Source: Stereocaulon alpinum
Taxonomy: Eukaryota; Ascomycota; Lecanoromycetes; Lecanorales; Stereocaulaceae
Length of the DNA stretch: 29,007 nt
Reading direction: 5' to 3'
NCBI GenBank assembly: GCA_018257865.1
Contig: JAEUBA010000190.1
Span: 1 to 29,007 of the forward strand
Position 1 is the first letter of the stretch; each line of letters begins with the position of its first letter. The notes under the pieces are model-generated. The model saw only the letters and a list, made by a program, of their open reading frames with translations, was not told the DNA's origin and did no database searches. Positions 21,348 to 29,007 of this stretch are shown in pieces. Made by a program: the position numbers and the translations under genes.

Positions 21348-21448
21348 TATATCTTTAAGTCGGAAACGCTATACTTATAATTTAACGGAGCGAAAAATTA
21401 TCTCCTATCTCCCCTAACCTAGTATAGCTTCAACGCAGTGCTACCCTT
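21348..21448. other. Short spacer between the copia element and the MULE
   Basis: About 100 bp of mixed sequence; the last part (CTTCAACGCAGTGCTACCC) keeps CA and TG. It would have been continuous with 24901 onward before the MULE inserted. No gene is seen. Confidence 0.5.
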
Positions 21449-21457
21449 AGATCCTAA
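21449..21457 (+). repeat. MULE target-site duplication, left (AGATCCTAA)
   Basis: A 9-bp sequence identical to 24892-24900, directly outside the terminal inverted repeats. Nine base pairs is typical of Mutator-like elements. Confidence 0.8.
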
Positions 21458-21594
21458 TAATTCCCCTAGGGATAGGCCCCCTCGCTTAATCTTATAGGCC
21501 CCCTCTAACCTAATCGGGTAATAGTATTACCGTAGCTTAGTATAGCTGCGGGCGGCGTACGCCGTCTAGTAATAGGCGGCTTAACTATATATAT
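21458..21594 (+). repeat. MULE terminal inverted repeat, left
   Basis: It pairs with 24755-24891. Shared blocks include GGGATAGGCCCCCTCGC, CGGGTAATAGTATTAC, TAGTATAGCTGCGGGCGG and TCTAGTAATAGGCGGCTTA. The inner edge is approximate. Confidence 0.85.
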
Positions 21595-22049
21595 ATTACC
21601 GCTATCTAGTAACCCCGCCGCCCAGCTATATCTATACTTACTATTAGAATCCTAAATAGGGCGGGGCGGTAGGTAGTAGATAGTAATTTAGTAGCTTAAG
21701 AAGGTAGGATCTATAAGTCTATTAAGTCGCCCCTACTAATTAGAGATAATATACGTAGGCGGTCTACTAATTAGGAGATATTATCCTTCCTAGGCCTTAC
21801 CTTCTCCTCCTCCTCCTTCTTATTCCGCCTTACTACCGCCTTAGCTTATTATAGCTTCCTTTCCGCCTTTTCTACTACCTTCCTACTATCCAGCGCTTTT
21901 TAGGACTCTAACTTCTTTAACTTCTTCTATACCTTACCTCTTACCCTATAGGTCCCTATTACTACTAAGGAGGTAGGAATTTAGTACTAAGATAGTAGCT
22001 AGGAGAATATTACCTACTATAACTATCTTACTACGATACTATCTAATAA

Positions 22050-24560
22050 TAGTAGTACTATTAGTACTATTAGTAAAGGATCTAAATTCTTAAAGTCTAA
22101 ATTAGAAAAAGATAAGATTTTATAATCTTTACCTTTATCTATACTTACTAGGACTTATATATTATTATTAGGAAGTAGAGGGTTATAAGTAAGCTATATA
22201 CCTATATATTATACCTTATTAGCGCTATTAGTATTATTATTTTATATAGTTTCTCTACCGCTAATATTAGCTAATTTTAATTAAGAATTAGCTATCTATA
22301 CCTACGCCTCTATAATTTAAATCTTATTACATTTAGCCTATCTTATAGTATTAATTAATACTATATAATAGCGTCGACGCTACTCCTTCTCCTCCGCCTT
22401 AGTAGCTTCGCGTCTAGTATATATATATTACTATATACTACCCTTTTTATACTTTAGATTATCCGCCTTCTTCCTAGAGGTAAAGGCGGTTAGTAGTAGT
22501 ACTTAAGGTAGATTTTTCTATTCCTACGTCTCTTAGAAGTACTTTACAAATTTATCTAAGTCTTTTAAAAAAGTCTCCTTTAAAAATACGTTAGGGAGGT
22601 TCTCCTAAAAGTCGGATATCTCTAAGAGGGCCTTCTTAACTAAAGTTTTACTAAATCTCTTATACTTATATATTAGTATTAGTAGGCGAGGCGGCGAAGT
22701 AGCCTATATATAAGACGGTCCTATACCCGGATTAGTACTAATACTAGATATATTATAATAGTCTAAGACTTTAATTAATATATTAAATATTATTACCTAA
22801 TTAATAACTACTTACGGAGGTTACTTAAGCCAGCGAGGGTATATAAGAGATAGTAGTATTAGGATATCCCCTAGAATATAGAAGAATAGCTAATATTTAT
22901 AGGGTAAGCTATATTACTTAGGTAGATCGTATACTAATCTATATAATTCTATATTAGGGGCTTCTTTATTCCCTATCTCTACCTATCTAACCTACCTCTT
23001 CGCCGTATTCTACTCTTAGAGCACTAACTCGATAGCTTTATATATAATATAATATAAGATCTTTAAGAACGCCTCCCTACTAAGGTTAATTATCCTTAGG
23101 AGGTATATATTCTAGCGGTGTAACTCCTTCTTATATATTAACTTAATATCAGCTACTATCTAGACGATCCGCTCGATAGAAGTAGTAATAGGTATATAAT
23201 AATTAGTTACCTTCTTAACCTAAGGATATATACTTTTACCTCTCTATAAGGACGTACTACTAAGGTTAGATAATAAGCGTATATACGCCCTAATAAATTA
23301 GTATTCCTAAGGCTAGTAAAAGCTTTTAATATACTCCTAATCCTTAGTATAAAGTAGGCGTAGGAGGGTATCTCTATTAATATTAATATTATTAATTAAC
23401 GGTAAGCGAATCTATACCTATATCTTATTAATAAGCTTATTATAAGCCTCTAACGGGTAGCCTTCCTAAGTTAACCTCTTCTTAATAGCCTTAGTAGCGT
23501 GCTAATTATAGAGTTATAAAAAGTACTTACTACCTAAATTATCTAATCGCGCTACTAAGAGCTTATAGTTAACTCCTATTTCTAACTCTACTATTACTAT
23601 TATTAGCCTAGCGGTAAAATCGCCTAGGAGTACTACTAGCCCTTAGTAATTATTATAGAAGAAAAGGTCTCTTATATACTTATTTAAAAAGAGGAAAGCG
23701 TTAGCTGACTCTAAGGTAATATATATAGGCGATTAGAAACCTACTTAGTATATTAGTAATATATACTAATACTAAGAGAGGTAGGGCTTACTCGCTAGTA
23801 TTAAACGTTACGTCGGTAATTATAATAAATCCTAAGGCGAATTACTTAGCTATCTTAATTTAAAAGTCTCTATAAAAGAAGAAGTATTAGATCTCTTATA
23901 CCTACCTTATATCGCTCTTAATAACGTATTTCTCCCTAACGTAGACATAGTAGCTTTATAACTATAATATTACTAGTATATAGTAGACCTCTTCTTCCTT
24001 AGTATATTTTAGGCCCTTACTAAGTAAATTATAATACTAGGACTTCTCTAGATATAGGCCTCTTATTCCTAATATCCTCTTAGCGGTAGAAAATAGCTAA
24101 TTCGCTAGCCTTATTATCTTAACTTTAAGCTTAGCGTTAATAAGGTCTAGATTCTAACTTTTATACTTATCTAAATTAAAAGAATTATCTATATATTTAT
24201 AATTATATAATATATTAGTAAGCTTAAGCTTCTAATAATCCTCTTAGGCGAAGAATCTAAGCTTTATTATAAAGGGATAAGTTAGCTAATAAACGTAAGT
24301 TATAGGATATTAGTATATCTCCTTATTAAGCTTTCTAGTATTCCTTATCTTCTTTTTATAGTAGTAGTAAGATAGGACTACTTACTAACGTTTTAAAGCG
24401 CTTAATAGCTTATCCTTATATAATATTACTACTAAGAAACCTTAGGTAAAAGCCTAATCTTAAATCTATAGTATACTAGCGTCCCTACTACTAATAATCT
24501 TACCCTCTACGGGAATTTATTTATAGAGGTTAGAAATAAGGGTAAGAGCTCGCTACTTAT
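22050..24560 (-). pseudogene. MULE transposase, RIP-destroyed
   Basis: The minus frame reads TDVTFNTSE at 23820-23794, the first catalytic Asp region of MULE transposases (D-x-T-F-x-T), followed by ALPLLVLV and later AYIYYLRV, which fit the core fold. Near 23640 comes LLGDFTARLI, matching the second-Asp block. Next is L*LYN*HATKAIKKR, where fungal MULEs have LQLCEWHAxEAIKKR, so the Cys, Glu and Trp codons are lost but His remains. Near 22600 a C-terminal helical region (FSKTLVKKALLEISDF, then ENLPNVFLKETF) is readable. Stops are TAG and TAA at expected Trp and Gln positions. Both ends of the frame are approximate. Confidence 0.75.
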
Positions 24561-24652
24561 AATCTAATAGGTCGGTAGAGTAGGAGGTAGGGTAGGATAA
24601 TATTAATACTATAATTCAGCTTCTTCTAAAGAGTCCTAAGGTAAGATATTAA

Positions 24653-24690
24653 CTTACGGAGGTAATATTATATTACGGAGGTAATATTAT
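24653..24690 (+). repeat. 19-bp tandem duplication near the right end of the MULE
   Basis: TTACGGAGGTAATATTATA occurs twice in direct succession with no difference, between the transposase start and the right inverted repeat. Confidence 0.8.
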
Positions 24691-24754
24691 AATACGTACG
24701 TAGACCTCTTACTACTACTACTCTAGCTCGCTTAGCTATCTAACGGGGATCCCC

Positions 24755-24891
24755 TATATACAGCTAAGCCGCCTATTACTAGATAGCGTACACCGCCCGC
24801 AGCTATACTAAGCTATAGTAATACTATTACCCGAATAGGCTTAAATAGGGCCTATAAGATTAAGCGAGGGGGCCTATCCCTAGGGGAGTTA
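24755..24891 (-). repeat. MULE terminal inverted repeat, right
   Basis: The reverse complement of the left repeat with a few substitutions. It keeps some CA and TG (TACAGCT, GTACACC) that are TA in the left copy, so it is the less mutated of the two. Confidence 0.85.
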
Positions 24892-24900
24892 AGATCCTAA
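24892..24900 (+). repeat. MULE target-site duplication, right (AGATCCTAA)
   Basis: Identical to 21449-21457. Confidence 0.8.
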
Positions 24901-25614
24901 AACTATACTATTATCTCTATTAGACCTACCTTCCTAGCAATATGGCTTTAACATAGCGACAAATACAAACCTTAATAATAATCTAATCTCCGTAACGAAC
25001 CCGCTCGACTCCTAGCAAGACTCCTATATAGTAATATAGCGCTAACTCTAAACCTTAATATATATCTTTCCCCCGCGTTAAACCCGTCCACCCCCTAGCA
25101 CAGCCCTATCGTGACAACCAAATCCATACCTATCGACAGTACACCTATTAACCCCCTACGACGCCTTCTATATCGCAGCTCCGACACGCTACTCAACGAT
25201 ATCTTTAATAGAAGTACACTTATCGCCTCGATCCTACCACGTCCTACACTCAAGCACACCTCTTCAGCGTAAGAATCTTATATATTACTAGCCTTCCCCT
25301 CCTCTATACATAATAGGGGACGGGATTTTCGTGCTAAACCTTATAGGTAATATAATCCGCCTACGGCTTACCTAGAAGAGCCTTAAGTAACGAAATCGTT
25401 TACCGGCGCTAAGCTGGAAACAAGTACCAAATACTAATATTAAGAGTATCTATATAGCTAGACACGACTTCTCGGAAATTCGGAGGTATAACGATAACTA
25501 ACGTATTTAGCTGAACTAGTTTTCTATATATTACCGTCCGTATCGTAATAGCTATTACTAAGCTTCGTATACGAGGGAGTCTATTAGATAATCTATAGTA
25601 TATTAAAGCTCTAC
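24901..25614. other. Region without a recognised gene, with strongly strand-asymmetric CA/TG content
   Basis: From about 24940 to 25330 the plus strand is full of CA (for example TACACTCAAGCACACC) while TG is nearly missing; I see about two dozen CA against two or three TG. Neither strand gives a recognisable protein, although a plus frame around 25060-25280 (SFPRVKPVHPLAQPYRDN) is short but readable. From 25340 to 25614 the sequence is mixed and leads into the 3' end of the WD40 pseudogene. Confidence 0.5.
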
Positions 25615-26870
25615 TTATTGACCTTGACTTTGAAAGTGCAATCGTATAGTCTCTACGATCCCCGTCTCGCGGCCAAATATAATAATATCGCTGCCAAAGG
25701 CGGATAGCACTTGTCTATATTCTAGTAGAAGCCAAAAGAGCTTTTCTAAACCTCGAACAACCTAGTTTTCCAATATAACGACTTGATTCGTGTCGGTCGA
25801 TAATAGGTAATCTATAGGAACTCCCTATTTGAGCGTACTGCTACCTTAAGGTAATGATTCGACTAATCCGTTAGGGCTGAAGGCTATATACGTGGCTTAG
25901 GAGAGGTTTGCGAAATTTTGCAAGAAGCTTCCGGTATCTAATCTCTATATAGAAATAAAGTCGGCTCCTAAAGAGGCTAATAGGCTGCTACCTAGGGAGA
26001 ATATTAGGACCTTAATATTCTTTTTCTAACAAAAAGATCTATCTAATATCTTATTAGAATCTAGGTCCTATAGCTAGATTTACCTACTACCGTTTCCCCC
26101 GCCTATCCCTAACGCTAGGACTTTGCCCTTCGGCGAGAAAGCAAGCGCGGAAACGAAACCCTCGTATCCCTTAAGCTCCCGTAGTAGGTCTCTAGATATT
26201 AGATTCCGAAGCTAAAGCTGATATCTGCTTGAAGATACTAGCAGCTCACAGTCCGGAGATAACGTAACTAAGAATATCTCGCTAAAATATACTAATACCT
26301 ATAACTTCTCGCTTTTTACTTCTTGGAGCTTCCCGCTATAGTCGTTTGAAACTGATTCGTGCGAGTCTTTCACAGTGTTAAGATTCTATACCCTAACTAT
26401 CTTGTCGCTTGACGCTAACGCTAGGAGATTGCCGTCTAGAGCGAATTTCACTGAATTAACCGAGCCTTTATGTCCTTTATACTCCTATAGTAGTATAGCG
26501 CGTTCTAGGTCCTATAAGTAGACTTTGTCTATAGCTCCTACTAAGGCTAATAGCTTACCGTTCAGTAAGATAGTAACTATACTAATCTATTTACCGACTG
26601 CGTCTTTGATTCTGCGCTCCTTGATCAGCTCCTTAGACTCTAAATACTAATATCTTAGGGTATAGGCTCGTGAAATAGTAGCTAGTACGTTACTATCCGG
26701 TAAAAACGTAATAGCGGTAAGCAGCGAGTTATTATCGTATCTAAGCTCCTAAATTTGTTCCCACGTGTCTATATTCTATATCTTGACTATATAACCGAGC
26801 GACGTAGATACTACCTAGGTATTATCCGATAAAAATATAATAGTACGATAAAAGGTAGTAACTAGTATAT
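25615..26870 (-). pseudogene. WD40 propeller of an NLR-like (NACHT-WD40) protein, C-terminal part, RIP-damaged
   Basis: Several WD40 repeats are readable on the minus strand, for example LRELKGYEGFVSALAFSP, then GSVNSVKFALDGNLLALASS with KIVRVWNL, and NNSLLTAITFLPDSNVLAT. The last segment, LEYRQVLSAFGSDIIIFGRETG, matches the usual end of fungal NACHT-WD40 proteins (WLPPEYRxxxxAxxGSxIAxGxxSG). The frame closes at TAA 25617-25615. Stops inside are TAA and TAG, mostly where Trp or Gln is expected. Repeats of NLR proteins sense ligands or partners in fungal self/non-self recognition; that role here is family knowledge, not shown. No NACHT or N-terminal effector domain is found upstream before the Helitron end at 27143, so the gene is truncated as well as mutated. 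Confidence 0.7.
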
Positions 26871-27142
26871 AGTAATTAGAGATAATATTATAGCTAGGTA
26901 GTTAGTATTAATATATCTAAGTAGTTAGGAGCTACCTACTAAAAATAGTAGTTAAGTCGGTTAAGGCGTTACTATAGATCGCTACTACTAATTCTTAGTA
27001 ATAAGTACTACTACTACTAATTCCCTCCTAATAGCTATTCCCCTTTTTTAGAAACCTTAGTCTCCTAAGGTCTCCTTCTCCTAAAGCTTACTAAGAAGAT
27101 CCTATTTAATCTCTTATCTAACCTTATTATAATAGTCTTATA
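26871..27142. other. Sequence between the WD40 remnant and the Helitron end
   Basis: Heavily RIP-mutated with runs of CTA and TAA trinucleotides. It is probably the upstream continuation of the WD40 gene, but the frame cannot be followed with confidence. Confidence 0.4.
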
Positions 27143-27155
27143 CTAGAGAATACCT

Positions 27156-27175
27156 GTAAAAATCCAGATTTTTAC
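27156..27175 (-). other. Helitron 3'-terminal hairpin
   Basis: Two perfect 9-bp arms (GTAAAAATC and GATTTTTAC) around a CA centre. The hairpin is AT-rich, unlike many GC-rich Helitron hairpins, but has the right position relative to CTAG. It keeps CA and TG (ACCTG, TCCAG) although the sequence around it does not. Confidence 0.65.
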
Positions 27176-27432
27176 TATTTTTACTAAGGAATAATTTACC
27201 TCTACTACCTAGCCCTTATTATTACGGTTCCTTAATTAGTTATCTTCCGCCCTACTTAGTTAGTAAGGGCTTAGTATATATACTTCCTCCCTATATATAA
27301 CTCTATAGAATCTACTATAGTTAGAATTCTATTTATATCGATTCTCTATACTATTTATATTACGTATATATATATATAGGTATCGCTATTACGGGCTAGC
27401 CTTTCGCTACTTACTAGTATTTATATACTTTA

Positions 27433-27507
27433 GCTTAGGTTTAGCCTAGGTTTAGCCTAGGTTTAGCCTAGATTCGGCCTAGGTTTAGCCTAGATTCCGC
27501 CTAAACT
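27433..27507 (-). repeat. 11-bp minisatellite in the Helitron 3' region
   Basis: Units of GCCTAGGTTTA, alternating with GCCTAGATTC(G/C), are repeated about six and a half times. It lies between the helicase end and the terminal hairpin. The unit is not a telomere repeat. Confidence 0.8.
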
Positions 27508-27699
27508 AGACGCTAGGCCCCTTTCGCCTTAGCGCCTACCGAGCTGCGTCCCTAATATATTATATACGCGCTCTATATATATAGTTTTCCTTCCTTAGTT
27601 TAGTTCTTCTAGTTAAATACTATCTATATCGACTTATTCTATATAATTACCTAATAATTTAGGTCTACTATTAATCCGTTAAGGCTATTAATTAGGTAA

Positions 27700-29007
27700 T
27701 AGTACCTAAGTATATACTATATTCTTTATTAATCGGTTATTCGTATATTTATAACTATCCGGCCTAATAATATATAGATTCGCCTACTTTATAACCTATA
27801 AAAGCGATATATAGAGCTAACTATAACTAAAAGCCGGCTATAACTATAGGTTAATACCTACGAACTTTATAGATTACCGCTAGGACTTATTTATTATTAT
27901 TATAAATACTAGGCGGACTAGATATTACTTACGTATAAAAGGCGTAGGGATCCTCTTATTATTTTCCTTAGACTATAAGGGTATCTTAAAGAGTATTACC
28001 TTTTCGCTATTATATATACCGCCTATAATCTTACCTTTAAAGATATACTTACTATACTATATAACTTAGAGCTGAGTCCCGTTATAAAGCTATAGTAGAT
28101 TTAGGTTTCTAAGTAATATAACTAGAATACCTAGTTTAATATAGAGCTTATAGGGCGGTAGCGAGGCCTTATAAAATATATTAAAATATTTAGTCAGAAA
28201 GAGGTCTTTATCTTCTTTAGAAATAGCCTAATTAATACTCTAGTATATAGTAAGCTCGCTAGGTATCTGCGTTATAAGCTTGCTATTAATCTTAGTAATA
28301 TCCTTATTTATAATAGTAAGAATAGCTCTTTAAAATAGATACTCTCTATCTACTATACCTAGGCGATATAGGTTTAGGTATACCTTATTAATTAACTTAT
28401 TAATAGCGTTTTTAGGAACGTAGCTATAAGCCTAAGGTACTATATCTTCCTTAGTAATAGAGCTCTTCTAAATACTAGACCCGTTCCCGATCTTAAGAAG
28501 ATCGATAGTAAAAGCCCTTATATTAGTATATATAGAATTAGTAAGATTAGGATTATTAAGTTATTCGTTAATAGTTAGGTCTAATTATATAGTATCCTAC
28601 TAGAACTCAGCCTATTATATATAGGTATTAATAACCTAACTACTAAATCCGCTAGCTACTACTAGTAGGGTTTATCGAAAATTATCGTAGAAGTAGACGA
28701 CCTTACCCCTAAACTACGCCCCCTTATTACTATAGATATCTTAAAGGCTTCGGCTTACGGCCTCTATATTATACTTACTCTATATAGGCGACTTATCTTA
28801 AAAGATTACCTAAGCTCGTTTTATAAGCTCTATAAGGTTCGTCTCTTTCTTAATCCCGTACGAAGAAGTAGCGTCCGAATCTAGTAGTATCTTAAATTAG
28901 GAGTAGGTAGTATAGCTACCTTAGAGGAGTATTACTACTATACCTAAGGATACTATAGCTAAAGCTACTTTTCGTTTAAGGCGTACTTTCTTTATTATAA
29001 TATTCTT
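27700..29007 (-). pseudogene. Helitron Pif1-type helicase, C-terminal half, RIP-destroyed, partial
   Basis: Starting at the right edge the frame reads VRLKRKVALAIVSLGIVVILL, the stretch just after Walker A in Pif1 helicases. Then come LIELIKRA*VIF*DKSP (about 28789-28803), where Helitrons have (L/I)IWDEAP, so the Walker B Glu is now Lys and the Trp a stop. Next is KVVYFYDNFR (28689-28672) for KVVxLGGDFR. Further on are LPPYKLYIKLGILVILLRNL and, at 27894-27880, INKS followed by a TAG for INKSQGQ, then FVGINL and AFSYS*LYIA for the last helicase motif. The order and spacing are those of Helitron helicases. Nearly all damage is CA/TG to TA. The C-terminal end is approximate. Confidence 0.8.

Larger units (their letters stand above)
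21458..24891 (-). mobile_element. Mutator-like (MULE) DNA transposon, RIP-inactivated
   Basis: The 3434-bp element has long terminal inverted repeats (about 137 bp) starting TAA(C/T)TCCCCTAGGG and a 9-bp direct duplication, AGATCCTAA, on both sides. A transposase frame on the minus strand carries the MULE catalytic region. Long inverted repeats, 9-bp duplication and this transposase together fix the superfamily. Differences between the two inverted repeats are mostly RIP-type. Confidence 0.88.
27143..29007 (-). mobile_element. Helitron, 3' part, running past the right edge of the window
   Basis: The minus strand encodes a Pif1-type Helitron helicase from the window edge to about 27700. Downstream, a perfect hairpin (27175-27156) is followed after 9 nt by CTAG at 27146-27143, with T as the next base. 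Helitrons end in CTRR about 10 nt after a hairpin and insert between A and T, so all three terminal signs agree. The 5' end (TC) and the Rep domain are outside the window. Confidence 0.8.

Noticed and set aside
27433..27507. Telomeric or CRISPR-like array
   Set aside because: Eleven-bp units without spacers, not TTAGGG-type, and inside a Helitron.
1..29007. Centromere or natural AT-rich satellite DNA as the cause of the low GC
   Set aside because: The AT richness comes from loss of CA/TG within recognisable transposon and gene frames, which RIP explains; no satellite array is present.

Overview
The window looks like a repeat-rich, AT-rich stretch of a filamentous ascomycete (Pezizomycotina) chromosome. 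Its main signature is repeat-induced point mutation (RIP). Over most of the window the dinucleotides CA and TG are almost absent and TA is in excess, and old reading frames are broken almost only by TAA and TAG. The genes have short fungal introns with GT..AG ends and CTAAC/CTGAC branch points. Nothing bacterial is present: no operons, rRNA, tRNA or CRISPR.

Layout. (1) 440-6623, minus strand: one very large gene, probably a Hint-domain (hedgehog/intein-like) protein. Its 5' exons (6623 to about 3760) are intact. Going downstream it meets single CAA-to-TAA stops, then frame breaks, then dense RIP, so it is a pseudogene with a RIP gradient along its length. (2) 6624-9283: the least mutated part, an island of ordinary sequence with the promoter of the Hint gene, a small minisatellite, and the start of a second gene (8713 onward, plus strand) that encodes degenerate repeats. 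That gene is broken by one TAA and cut off by a retrotransposon LTR. (3) 9284-21347: a Ty1/copia-type retrotransposon on the minus strand with 207-bp LTRs. It is split by a complete Ty3/gypsy chromovirus (12308-18941, minus strand, 357-bp LTRs, 5-bp target duplication ACCGT). (4) 21458-24891: a Mutator-like (MULE) DNA transposon with roughly 137-bp terminal inverted repeats, a 9-bp target duplication and a dead transposase on the minus strand. (5) 25615 to about 26870: the C-terminal WD40 propeller of a fungal NLR-like (NACHT-WD40) gene, minus strand, dead. (6) 27143-29007: the 3' part of a Helitron (Pif1-type helicase C-terminus, 3' hairpin and CTAG end) that runs out of the window.

No gene in the window looks both complete and functional. 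The value of the region is as a record of RIP: nested insertions that can be ordered, catalytic and zinc-binding residues changed in a predictable way, a tandem duplication that seems to post-date RIP, a stretch with strong strand asymmetry of mutation, and RIP grading into a large gene. All translations were made by eye. Boundaries marked as approximate are approximate.
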